Assembly: GCA_043228905.1 (NCBI GenBank)
Contig: JBHGNT010000005.1
Span: 16,244,001 to 16,308,000 of the forward strand
Direction of reading: 5' to 3'
DNA length: 64,000 bases
DNA from: Azolla caroliniana
Taxonomy: Eukaryota; Polypodiophyta
Shown here: positions 11,066 through 20,973 of the stretch, piece by piece
Layout: each line of letters starts with the position of its first letter
How positions within the stretch are numbered: position 1 is the first letter of the stretch
Notes under the pieces: model-generated
Databases searched by the model: none
Seen by the model: the letters and a program-made list of their open reading frames with translations, nothing else
What the model was told of the DNA's origin: nothing
Translations under genes and position numbers: made by a program

Positions 11066-11853
11066 TGTCGTGCCTTTCGGCTCCGGATCGTTTGCGTGAG
11101 TCGGGTGGGAACCGCCGAGGTTTTGGACTAGGAGAAAGAAGAATATGAGATGAGGCTAGTAATGGATAGATTATTAGAAAGAGAGATAGAAATTTCGTGA
11201 ATCCCACGAGTATATTTTATTCGATTAATCAATATTTAGATAAGAATATGTATTTAGATTGAAAGAAAGATATAAGAAACTTGTGAATCCCACAAGTATA
11301 GATTATATTATTTTCGTGAATCCCACGATTATATTAATCGGTTGGTGTTTTCGGAAATATATCCAATTTCCAAATATTTCACACCTATTACATTGTGCTC
11401 CCCATCCTTATGTAGTGATGGGAGAGACTAAGCATAACTACATGCTTTTTCTAATATGTTCATGCACACTAAATGTGCATGTGATGCTTTTCTAATCCTT
11501 GCTTTTATTTGCTAAATATAGTGCTCATGCACGCAAGATGTGCATGAGTTACTTTTTAGTTGCTTGCGTTTTTTTCTATAAAATATTCACGCACTCTAAA
11601 AAATGCATGATTTACCTTTTAATAAAGGTAGGCGCAAATAAAGCACTTATAGTTATTAAATCTATTTGTAGAACACTAAAGATAAGGTAGCATAATGGTA
11701 AAGTTGAGGTTTGGCTATGTGGAGGTACAAGGTTCGAATCTTGCCCTATGCACGTGATAAATATCTTGATATATTATTTTATTTATTTATATGTAATTAA
11801 ATCGGTTATATTATTTTTACTTTTTCACGTAGTGTACGAAATACACTACGACA
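11066..11853 (-). repeat. 5' LTR of gag-only element
   Basis: The 788-bp partner of 8260-9047, starting TGTCGTGCC and ending CACTACGACA on +. On the minus strand it precedes the primer site. It contains the tRNA-like block at 11688-11741 and the three inverted repeats. Confidence 0.92.
11688..11741 (+). other. tRNA-like module (A-box/B-box) in LTR
   Basis: TAGCATAATGG at 11688 and GGTTCGAATC at 11731, the latter a perfect B-box consensus, 43 nt apart. Antisense to the element. Confidence 0.65.
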
Positions 11854-11857
11854 ACGT

Positions 11858-12303
11858 GCCATGGCTCTGTCCCACAGGCGTGCCAGGTGTTGTCCGCTGG
11901 AATCGTAACCGACGGACAAGAGCGCAAGAATACGGAATAGTATAATATTGTAACGCATGTAATGGTTCACGCGAGAAGCGTGAACGGCTAAAAGACCCTG
12001 CGTATATAAAGGGCAGAAAACCTTTGATAGAGGTAGCATGTAATTTTGAATGTAAGAGGCGTATCGTAATAGAGTTCTATCTTCTCTGATATCTGTGTGT
12101 AGCTACAGCTAATCTACTGTGTGTCTGTAACACTTGAGAGTGTAGGAGTAAGTAACGGTTGTAGCCGTCTCCCTTATACACTACTAGGTTACGGGGAATA
12201 TCCCACTAAGTATTACGCACAGACGTTACCATTCGTTGTCACACAGTCACTTGGAGGTCTAGGTCGAAGGACTGACCGTAGACCGTGTTCCTAGTCGGTA
12301 ACA
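11858..12303 (+). repeat. 3' LTR of gypsy-1
   Basis: Matches the 5' LTR from 12012 on and ends GTCGGTAACA at 12303. Its first bases (about 8247-8259) are separated from the rest by the gag-only element. The gypsy-2 LTR on the other strand shares GTCCCAC...GTGCCAGGTGTTGTCCG near 53595-53630, which fixes this as U3. Exact start is uncertain. Confidence 0.8.
12003..12010 (+). promoter_or_regulatory. TATA box of gypsy-1 LTR
   Basis: TATATAAA directly before the segment (GGGCAGAAAACC) that opens the window in the 5' LTR copy. The position within the LTR fits a U3/R boundary. Confidence 0.6.
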
Positions 12304-12630
12304 CTCCGGTAACGAAATAGCTACTGTCTTGACCTTCTTAGCTACTGATTTATATTTGGTGTTTACTTTGACCAACTCCTCCATGACCCCTCGTCGGCAT
12401 TCGTCGATGGCAGTATACATGTTGATGGAGTTGACTTGAATCGTATGTTCCTCATGAGGGCTCAAGTCCACGATACTCTCTATTTCTCTGATTGTATCGT
12501 TAAATGAGGCTTCCTCCATGACCCATGATATGTTGTCTTCTTCTTCTAATATTCCTTGTTCTTTTAGCCAATGTTCAAAGTTTTGAACTTGGTGCTTCTC
12601 TCTCTCATTGAGTGTAGTCATCCCACACAC
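12304..12630 (-). pseudogene. Element D gag-pol linker after protease
   Basis: Minus-strand frame with KKVKTVAISLPE near the end, a phrase typical of the linker between protease and RT in plant gypsy polyproteins. The Met at 12630 is not a true start. It is cut at about 12304 by gypsy-1. Confidence 0.5.
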
Positions 12631-12718
12631 ACCATTAGGTGCTAAATATATTTTTCCTTCTTGCTTCTTTCTTCTTTTCGGGGACTTACTTTTTCTCGGA
12701 CTATCTTTGCCCCATTCT

Positions 12719-12991
12719 TCAATAGTCCGTATTAAAACTCCGAGCGCTCATCTCTGAGGCTATCTCGGTTTGGTTCCTCTCATGATTAGCTCGCAATGTC
12801 AAGAATTGAACCGACTTTTGACCATCAAGACTCTTCACCGGAGCGAATGTTGCTCCACTATCGAACACCTTAGTCTCCATCCTTGATGATGTTATGTAGG
12901 GTTGCCCAAGAATCAACGAATGGGAAGCGGAATCTTGGACAAAAAAGTGTTGGTCGATCTCTACATCCCCGATTGTGACTCGATAAGCCAT
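12719..12991 (-). pseudogene. Element D aspartic protease C-terminal part
   Basis: Contains FFVQDSASHSLILGQPYITS, matching the gypsy retropepsin region (typically F.V....D.ILG.P.). The upstream catalytic DTG would lie right of copia-1 and is not recognisable. The frame ends in stop codons at the left. Confidence 0.65.
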
Positions 12992-13186
12992 CTGTTGAAT
13001 ATAGGTGTCTAATGAACGTATTCACATTGTCTCCTTTTGTACACATTAGGCTTAGACTATTTATGTAAATACTGAGAAGGGCAGTTGCCCTAAGTTAGTC
13101 AGTACATAAACTGACTTTGTAACCTAGTTAAATGTTGTTGTTGCTCTTTGTTCTATTGCCTAATATACAACTAGTTTGTTGTGCCT

Positions 13187-13192
<6 letters not shown>

Positions 13193-13226
<34 letters not shown>
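13193..13226. repeat. (CT)n microsatellite in copia-1 5' LTR
   Basis: CT dinucleotides in an uninterrupted run; the 3' LTR has a shorter run at about 18910-18928. Confidence 0.9.
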
Positions 13227-13228
<2 letters not shown>

Positions 13229-13399
13229 CATGCTCTGCATCATCTTGTTTAATGTTTCCATCTACCATTGATCTTTTTGTCTACATACACCACTTCATGA
13301 TCATCATATAGAAGAGTTTCGTTTTCATCATATAGAAGAGTTTCGTTTAAGTTCCGCATTCGAAGACGGCCCTTTCCCAACATCTGGTATCAGAGCCCG

Positions 13400-14010
13400 G
13401 TTTCTGTTCGAGCTTGCTGTCACCTTCTATCTTAGCCTCTGAAAACTCTTCTTCGTGTATTCTGAAGATCTTAGCTAGTCATGGTTGGCAAATCACAACA
13501 AGATTGTTCTTACAAAGAGAAATGTGACGAAGTCAGCACTTCATTGTTCTAGATCACTCTCGGTTTGTGGTCGTATCTGTTCAGAGTGGGACTTCTGTCT
13601 TGATTAGGCCAAATCATTACTTCAATCGACTAGGCGGAAATCGAATAGGTCATTTGACGCTACTCTCCTACTCGCCGTAGTCACCTGAAGCAAACACGAC
13701 TCCAAGGGCAACCCCAATCCGTGTTTCATTCGGCTGGACGACATTCGGGAGGACCAATTGGTTTCGTCTCTCTCATCGTTGCAGTCAACCGAAACAGGAT
13801 CGGCCTGGAGTATTGCATAGAATCGGTGTTGGGAGATTTTGGAGAAATCGAATCATCAAATCCAGGTTCAACTCAACTAAGTCAGTTGAGTATAGCCGAA
13901 GTTGAACACAAGTTGTGTTGATTACGAAGAACGACATCGAGTGGGCTAGGCTATCGCACTCCACCATAGTTCGTAGCTAACTCAGGACAAAGTCTATTAT
14001 ACCAACACAC
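13400..14010 (+). other. copia-1 leader between primer site and gag
   Basis: About 610 bp without a convincing ORF. Untranslated leader of copia-1; no further structure recognised. Confidence 0.5.
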
Positions 14011-14574
14011 ATGGCTTCAACATCCGGCTTGTTAGAGATGAGTCTACAGAAGTTCGATGGATCAAAATTCAACTTCTGGAAGGAGCAAATGCAAGACTAC
14101 TTGATAGTCAAGGGCCAAATTGACCCCATTGAGAATGAACATCCTCCAACTTTCCAACTATGGAAGACACTGTCGGACACTTACGAAAAGAAAGTCGCCG
14201 CCACGAAGATATTCTTGATTCAGCGTCCCTACAATCTTCGGATGAAGGAATCCGATTTGGTCCAAGCACATTTAAATGAGTACGAAAGTCTAAGCTCCCA
14301 AATTACAGCTCAGGGGACAATCATCGAGGATGAACTAAAAGCAATGTTGCTTATGAGTAGTCTCCCTTTGTCGTGGGAAACTTTTGTCACCACCGTGTGT
14401 AATGCGTCAACTACGACAGTCACGAGTGCTATTCGGACTGTAACAGCTTGGAGAAAATCGTTTGCGAACGATTCGGTCAATGACGCTTACGTAGTACAAG
14501 GTTCGACTCACCAATTGAACAACCGTGGAAGGGACTCTTCACGGCAGCCGAATAATCAGCGAAGACGGAGCTAG
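14011..14574 (+). CDS. gag: copia-1 Gag (intact frame, 187 aa)
   Basis: Starts MASTSGLLEMSLQKFDG, the same opening type as the copia-3 gag (MASTSGTGIEIRKFVG), which supports the Met at 14011. The body is the copia gag domain: FNFWKEQMQDYLIVKG, LMSSLPLSWETFVTTVC and related blocks. It is short for copia gag (usually ~250-300 before the knuckle). The middle has lost sequence between the EHPPTF and LWKTLSDTYEKK blocks, and the CCHC knuckle falls after the stop at 14572, in decayed frames. Packaging and capsid role by family; not likely functional. Confidence 0.75.
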   Translation: MASTSGLLEMSLQKFDGSKFNFWKEQMQDYLIVKGQIDPIENEHPPTFQLWKTLSDTYEKKVAATKIFLIQRPYNLRMKESDLVQAHLNEYESLSSQITAQGTIIEDELKAMLLMSSLPLSWETFVTTVCNASTTTVTSAIRTVTAWRKSFANDSVNDAYVVQGSTHQLNNRGRDSSRQPNNQRRRS

Positions 14575-14819
14575 TCACGAGATAATCGAGTATGCAACTA
14601 CTAAAAGAAACCCGGACACATCAAAGCCGATTGCCGTGCTCTCAAGACCAAAAATGACAAGGCTCAACGAGCTGACAAGAAGAGTGGCCGGCACGAGGAG
14701 ATCAACTACGTCAGTTCTTCAACTGACGTACTATCAAACGACCCGAACATACTCTCAATCAAAAATCCAGTCGTATCAGAAGTTCTACTTACGATTGAAG
14801 AATCAAGCACATGGCTCTT

Positions 14820-16735
14820 AGATTGCGTCATTTCATGTAACTCCTCATCGATCCCAGTTTCAGAAATACATGGCCCGACATTCCGACTCAGTTCGAGTAG
14901 GAAATTCGCAACACTGCGATATAATTGGAATCGGTACGATAGAGCTCCACCTTGCGGGTGGTTCTACATTAGTACTACGCAATGTCTGACATGTACGTGA
15001 GCTCTCACAGCCACTGATCTCAGTCGGACAATTGGATGAAGACGGCATTCGTGTCGGCTTCTCATCAGGAGGGTGGACACTCCACAGGGGAAACCTCCTG
15101 CTTGCTAGAGGACCGAAGATACATTCATTGTATCCACTGCACGCTACGCTCAGGGAGGGCAGCCTGTTTTCAGTTGACATTCCCGTGTCATCACTATGGC
15201 ATGGACGACTCAGACACCTCAGCAAGGCCGACATCATGCACTTATCTAGAGTCGGTTACATCCCTAAACTCTCCTTCTCAGATCATCAATTCTCCGAGCA
15301 CTGTCAATATGGCAAACAAATAGCCATGACACACCCTTCTTCAGCCCTGAGAGAATTGAGGCTGCTCGATTTGGTTCACTCAGATGTCTGTGGCCCTATG
15401 CCATATCAGTCACTCGGCGGTGCTTTGTATTTCTTCAACTCTCCTTCTCAGATCATCAATTCTGCGAGCACTGTCAATATGGCAAACAAATAGCCACGAC
15501 ACACCCTTCTTCAGCCCTGAGAGAATTGAGGCTGCTCGATTTGGTTCACTCAGATGTCTGTGGCCCTATGCCATATCAGTCACTCGGCGGTGCTTTGTAT
15601 TTCTTCAACTCTCCTTCTCAGATCATCAATTCTGCGAGCACTGTCAATATGGCAAACAAATAGCCACGACACACCCTTCTTCAGCCCTGAGAGAATTGAG
15701 GCTGCTCGATTTGGTTCACTCAGATGTCTGTGGCCCTATGCCATATCAGTCACTCGGCGGTGCTTTGTATTTCTTCAACTCTCCTTCTCAGATCATCAAT
15801 TCTGCGAGCACTGTCAATATGGCAAACAAATAGCCACGACACACCCTTCTTCAGCCCTGAGAGAATTGAGGCTGCTCGATTTGGTTCACTCAGATGTCTG
15901 TGGCCCTATGCCATATCAGTCACTCGGCGGTGCTTTGTATTTCTTCAACTCTCCTTCTCAAATCATCAATTCTGCGAGCACTGTCAATATGGCAAACAAA
16001 TAGCCACGACACACCCTTCTTCAGCCCTGAGAGAATTGAGGTTGCTCGATTTGGTTCACTCAGATGTCTGTGGCCCTATGCCATATCAGTCACTCGGCGG
16101 TGCTTTGTATTTCTTCAACTTCATTGACAACTCGACTAGGAAGGTGTGGGCTTATCCAATTAGAACCAAAGATCGTGTCTTCTCGATCTTCTCCGATTGG
16201 CTCGCTATGGTAGAGAATCAATCCGGCTGAAAACTAAAATGTTTTCGGACCGATAATGGGGGAGAGTTCAAATAAGACGAATTCGTCAAATTTTGCCAAA
16301 AATGCGACATACGACGTGAATTTACAGCACCACATAGTCTGGAGCAGAATGGAATTGCCGAACGAATGAATCGGACAATTCAAGAAAGGATAGTTTCCAT
16401 GCTCCAACACTCTGAACTGTCGGATGGTTTCTGGGCAGAGGCCCTACTTACCACAATACACATAATCACTATGTCGCCGAGTAGGCCTCTAGGACTTCGG
16501 ATACCTCAGGAATTATGGACCGGCAGTAAGCCGAATTATGATAAGTTGAGGATTTTCGGATGTGAAGCATATGCCCTCATCCCAAAAGATGATCGCCGCA
16601 AACATGCACCACGGTCCAGGAAATGTATTTTCCTTGGTTATGGATCAGATGGCGAAATGGGATACCGACTTTGGGACCCTGAACACAGACAAATTGTTTG
16701 AAGTTCGGACGTAGTGTTCAATGAGTCGGTTATGA
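14820..16735 (+). pseudogene. pol: copia-1 protease and integrase, with tandem duplication
   Basis: A degenerate protease region lies near 14815-15000 (WLLDCVISCN in place of a DSGAS-type motif). The integrase zinc region begins near 15195 (SLWHGRLRHLS). Five copies of a 170-bp unit (15266-16115) repeat the second Cys pair of the zinc finger (EHCQYGKQ) and the first integrase motif (LVHSDVCGPM). Past the array come FIDNSTRKVW (16118), the second Asp motif near 16240 (RTDNGGEF), NGIAERMNRTIQER near 16350, and the C-terminal FLGYGSDGEMGYRLW near 16630. Stops near 16228 and 16699 and the repeats kill the ORF. Confidence 0.85.
15266..16115. repeat. Five tandem copies of a 170-bp unit inside copia-1 pol
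   Basis: The junction CAACTCTCCTTCTCAGATCA recurs at about 15266, 15436, 15606, 15776 and 15946. Copies are nearly identical (one or two base changes each). 170 is not a multiple of three, so each copy shifts the frame. Confidence 0.95.
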
Positions 16736-18590
16736 ATCAATCGGTCGAAAAACCGATCGAAGTCTGAAGGGTAACTTTTCTTATGTGCCAACCCTTCAGG
16801 AAAGTCCAGCGCACAACACACGGTCAACTTCACGGGTAGTTGAACCCCCTAACATCGACTCGGAGAATTCCGACTCGGCACAGCCAAACGATTCAATTTT
16901 GCATCATCCGACCATGACACCCGATGCGACCAGTTCAGTCATACCTCGAAGATTCGAGAGACTGTCACAACCCCCGGAGAGATACTCTCCTGGTATCTTC
17001 TTCACGAACGCCGGAGAACCGACGTCATACAAAGCTTCGGCATCAGCCGAATCGGCCACCTAGCATCTGGCAATGGAGTAAAAAATGAACTCTATTCGTA
17101 TGAACAACACTTGGGACTTGGTCGAACTCCCGAAAAATCGACGTGCTCCTCCGTACAAGTGGGTCTATCGAATTAAGGAGATGTCTGATTCAGCAAGCCC
17201 GAAGTTCAAGGCTAGATTAATAGCCAAGGGTTTTCGACAAGAGCATGGCGTTGATTTCAATGAAATCTTTTCACCAGTGGTGAAAATGACAACCCTTCGC
17301 TTTATGCTCGGTGTAGTGGTAGCCGAAAACTTGGAGCTGATTTAGCTGGATGTCAAAACGGCTTTCCTCCATGGTGATCTTGAGGAGGAAATTTATATGA
17401 AGTAGCCGAAAGGCTTTGTGGTACCCGGCCAAGAACATCTAGTCTACCGACTCAGGAAGAGTCTCTACGGCCTTAAACAAGAGCCGTGACAGTGGTATAA
17501 GAAGTTCGACGACTTCATCCAATCAATCGGCTTCTCAAAGAGCGATGAGGACCACTTTGTCTTCACGAAAACAGCTCGAGATGGATCACCCATCTTTCTC
17601 ATCATCTACGTGGACAACAGGCTAATTTCTGGACACCATGCAGCTGAACTAGCTGAACTCGTTCGGCAACTACAGTTGAAGTTTGCTATGAAGGATCTCG
17701 GTCCAGCACGACACATTCTTCGCATGAAGATACGTCGGAATTGTAATCGACGACAATTGTTTCTGTCTCAATCCGACTACATTGGACATGTCCTCAAACA
17801 CTTCAACATGCGATCAGCGAAATCTGCCTCTACCCCGCTCCCTATTAATTCTCGGTTGTCTCGTCGAGACTGCTCGAAATCCGGTCCGGAGGGGGAAATT
17901 ATGAAGTTGGTACTGTATGCACCGGCAGTCGACTCCCTCATGTACTCGATGGTCGCGACACGGCCTGATATAGCTCACGTCGTTGGAGTCGTCAGCAGAT
18001 TTATGCATAACCCTGGTCGATCACATTGGAATGTAGTTAAGCATGTGTTCAAATATCTGGCAGGCACAAAACACCTTGGTATTCTGTTCGGACCGAACGA
18101 TAACTCAGGCATAGTCGGATATACCGACTCTGACTTCGCGGGCTACATAGACAGCCGAAAATCAACAATCGGATATTGTTTCAAACTTGGAAACGAGGTC
18201 ATCTCATGGAAATCCAAACTTCAGGAATGCACAGCCACATCAACAACCGAAGTTGAATATGTAGCTACTTCTCATGCGGCGAAAGAGGCATTATTGCTCG
18301 GCTGGCTAGCCTACACGTTTCGACAAGCCGAAATTGGCTCGACTGTGATTGTTTATAGCGATAGTCAACCTGTTGTCGCTCTATCGAAAAATCCGGTTCA
18401 GCATAACGCCTCCAAGCATATCGATGTTCGATATCACTTTGTTCGGGATTGCGTCATTTCAGGGAAAATCGGCCTTGCGAAGATATCTACAGCCGATAAT
18501 ATCGCGGACGCAATGATCAAGTGTCTCTCGGCAAATCGATTTCGATCTCTTAGAAAACACATGGGTGTAATGGAGAATTGGTTCGATTAA
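16736..18590 (+). pseudogene. pol: copia-1 reverse transcriptase and RNase H
   Basis: RT starts near 17085 (WDLVELPKNRRAPPYKWVYR, then AKGFRQEHGVDFNEIFSPVV). It passes a TAG near 17343 and another near 17403, and the active-site box reads YVDN at about 17607-17618 instead of YVDD. RNase H follows: YTDSDFAGYIDSRKSTIGY near 18120, TTEVEYVATSHAAKEA near 18245, and YSDSQPVVALSKNPVQHNAS near 18350. The last frame is open from 17610 to 18590, so decay is uneven. The polypurine tract follows at 18703. Confidence 0.85.
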
Positions 18591-18711
18591 ATCGAACAAT
18601 TGCAATCCTTTTTCGGACACCAGACTTCGGATGTTCGAAACCTAGTATCAATATGTATTATATACTTGTTTCAAGTATAAGTTTAATATGTATACGCCCA
18701 TTACGGGGGAG

Positions 18712-19059
18712 TGTTGAATACGGGTGTGTAATGGACGTATTCACATTGTCTCCTTTTGTACACACTAGGCTTAGACTATTTATGTAAATACTGAGAATGA
18801 CAGTTTCCCTAAGTTAGTCAGTATATAAACTGACTTTGTAACCTAGTTGAATGTTGTTGTTGCTCTTTGTTCTATTGCCTAATATACAACTAGTTTGTTG
18901 TGCCTTTCTTTCTCTCTCTCTCTCTCTTGCATGCTCTGCAACATCTTGTTTAATGTTTCCATCTTCCATTGATCTTTCTGTCTACATACACCACTTCATG
19001 ATCATCATATAGAAGAGTTTCGCTTAAGTTCCGCATTCGAAGGCGGTCCTTTCCCAACA
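18712..19059 (+). repeat. 3' LTR of copia-1
   Basis: 348 bp, TGTTGAATACGG...CCCAACA, homologous to 12993-13382. Followed directly by the duplication CCATC. Confidence 0.95.
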
Positions 19060-20945
19060 CCATCTTCCCTTCTTGTAGAAATCTATCGACATGAGGTTAA
19101 TATCTGATCCATGGTCTATAAGAGCCACAACTGTCTCTTTCTTCTCTCCAATCTTCACCAGAGTTTCCGTTGTCACTCTCGCCCAATGGGGTCATGTATA
19201 ATGACTATCCACCAGATCTTCTTCTTTCTCTTCCGTTCTTGTCATAGTTATGGCATTGGTGGTCACCTTTGTCGAAATTCCCTCTTCCTCATCCGCTTCT
19301 TTTCTTTTACATTTGATAAGATCGATGATGGTCTCATGGAACTCCTTCTTTGCAATTCCAAGTAGTTCTCTCAATGTAAGGTCAATACGGCTATCGAGCA
19401 CTCTTTCTTCAAGAACCTTCCTTAAGTTAGTTGTTTGTTCAATATCCAACCTTAATTTGTATGTTGGCGTCGATCTATCCTTCCCCTTCTTGGCATTCTC
19501 TTCAATGGGTTGAGTCGGTTCCTCGGCTCTCTTGTTTGAGCTTCCATCTTCTTGAAGTGTGGTCTTGATCATCTCTTCCTTCTTTTTAAAGCTTCTTGTG
19601 TCATGATTCTTAGAAGGGCCTTCATCTAGATCCGTCCTCTTCCGCTTCTCATCGACAAACACTTCGTGGGTTTCGCATATGACCTCTGCGGAGATCGTGT
19701 TATTATCAACCGGATCCGCCCACCCAGTAAGGTCTCGTACATGAAGGTTGGATAGCTTTGCATCATCCGAATTAATTTTCCCTTTTTTTTCGTATTTGAG
19801 GACGATCCGTCAAAACCTCATTCCCAGTTTAATCATTCCAAGCTTCTCCTTCCCGATTCTTATACCGGCGGATGCGGCATAATGTATAGCTTTGACGTGG
19901 CTCACATTAGCCTCATCCATTATTTTCTTTAGACCCGCCCAACCAAAATTCCCTTGCAAGGGCTTTCAAGTCTCACTTGAGTGTATATTGTTGCCTTCCA
20001 TGTGGATGAGGTTTGTCAAATTTCCTCTTGAAGGCTAGCACAATCTTTCCTTGCATGATCAACACTATCACACCATACACATCTATATGGGTCTTTCCCC
20101 TTCAGCCCTCTACGACTCATATTAGCTAACGAAACAACTTCGAATTTTCGTGCCAACTCTTCAATGACAGAGTTCTCCATCGCTCTTTCAGTTGGCTCGC
20201 TTTGCTTTGTCATCTGAGTTGCCATTGGAGCCTTCTTTGGACTAATGGGACCACCATGTCGGAATCATCTAGCCATCGATGACGTTTGTCAAATCGATCA
20301 AATGCTCTTCTTACCGAAACCTAATCCGTTATGAGACCATTAGGTTGTGCTTTGTCCTCTAATACACTACCTAGTTCTCGTTTATCTTTTGCATCCACCG
20401 CCTTTAAGAAGTACAAGACTTTATCTCCTTCGAGAAGTGTTTGGTCGGTTCTTGAGAGACGGTTGTACATTTGGTCAAATTCGGTGTACAGTCCCAAATG
20501 TGTTCATGTTCTTCCCCTTCTTCTCGATCCACTTCATCAACGTATGACAAGTCATCCTTGACGCATCCTCAAGCATATATTCAGCCAAAAGCGTCCTTTC
20601 AAATTCCACCAATGTTGTTTGGGCGGCTTGAATCTCCCTTATACGGCCTTGTAACCCAATATCTATGACACGCTTGAAGCTTGATATTTGCTTCTCTTCA
20701 AGTACATCACATTGTTGCATCTCCGTCTTGTATGTAGCGAGAAAATCCGTAATGTTTCTTCCACCAAATTGGCCCTTTATCTCAATGGTTTGGTCGATGG
20801 CCTTGTCTAAGCTTGCATCATTATCTCAAGCCCTCATAATATGCTCGACAATAGCCACCAACTTTGCCACTTCATCAACTTGGGTTTTTTACGAAGAAGC
20901 CCTTTTCTAATCTTCTATTTCAAGCACTTGATCCTTCCTACCACC
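19060..20945 (-). pseudogene. gag: Element D gag, degenerate
   Basis: Minus-strand frames in several pieces: 20720-20475 (helical gag region, FKRVIDIGLQGRIREIQAAQ), 20225-20016 with one CCHC knuckle (YRCVWCDSVDHARKDCASLQ, a perfect C-x2-C-x4-H-x4-C), and 19662-19192 (Lys/Glu-rich, charged linker). The gag-only element has related blocks (TSFNRVATDELQERIHKIRQ), placing D in the same broad lineage. Many frameshifts and stops. Confidence 0.7.
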
Positions 20946-20973
20946 TCTTCACGTCGGGTTCACGACTTAGATA

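Larger units (their letters stand above)
8260..11853 (-). mobile_element. Gag-only (TR-GAG-like) LTR retrotransposon
   Basis: Two 788-bp LTRs (8260-9047 and 11066-11853) flank a 2.0-kb interior with one gag-like ORF and no protease, RT or integrase. The LTRs differ at about four visible positions (roughly 0.5%), so insertion was recent. A 4-bp duplication ACGT lies at 8256-8259 and 11854-11857. The predicted primer site is on minus at 11044-11061 (TGGTGAACCCGACGTGAA), four bases from the LTR; I do not assign its tRNA. It sits inside the start of the gypsy-1 3' LTR. Lacking enzymes, it must borrow them; a relative with integrase lies at 51495-53118. Confidence 0.9.
1..12303 (+). mobile_element. 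Ty3/gypsy retrotransposon (gypsy-1), 5' end cut by window
   Basis: Sequence at 1-198 and 922-1043 is repeated at about 12012-12303, so these are the two LTRs. Between them lie, in order on +, gag with three zinc knuckles, aspartic protease, reverse transcriptase, RNase H, integrase and a third ORF. Integrase after RT/RNase H is the Ty3/gypsy order. The protease end (LLGIPWL) and the ORF after integrase suggest the Tat/Athila side of the clade; that is inference. The frame has many stops and at least one frameshift, so this copy is dead. The LTR copies differ at roughly 2% of aligned positions. Nested insertions are 202-917, 6168-6906 and 8260-11853. It appears to have landed inside element D at about 12304. 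A primer-site candidate (tggcacgcttggt) lies at 1048-1060. Confidence 0.9.
12993..19059 (+). mobile_element. Ty1/copia retrotransposon (copia-1), decayed
   Basis: LTRs at 12993-13382 (390 bp) and 18712-19059 (348 bp), TGTTGAATA...CCCAACA. A perfect 5-bp duplication CCATC lies at 12988-12992 and 19060-19064. The primer site TGGTATCAGAGC at 13385-13396 matches initiator-Met tRNA, and the polypurine tract ACGGGGGAG is at 18703-18711. Gene order gag, protease, integrase, RT, RNase H is copia. The 5' LTR is longer through an expanded CT run and a duplicated 23-bp segment near 13305-13350. It interrupts element D. Confidence 0.95.

Noticed and set aside
8882-11741. Calling the A-box/B-box modules real tRNA genes
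   Set aside because: No good acceptor stem, anticodon arm or consistent anticodon; they lie within LTRs and repeat with them.
15384-16230. Several overlapping ~149-aa ORFs of identical sequence
   Set aside because: Frame-shifted readings of the 170-bp tandem repeat in copia-1 pol, not separate genes.
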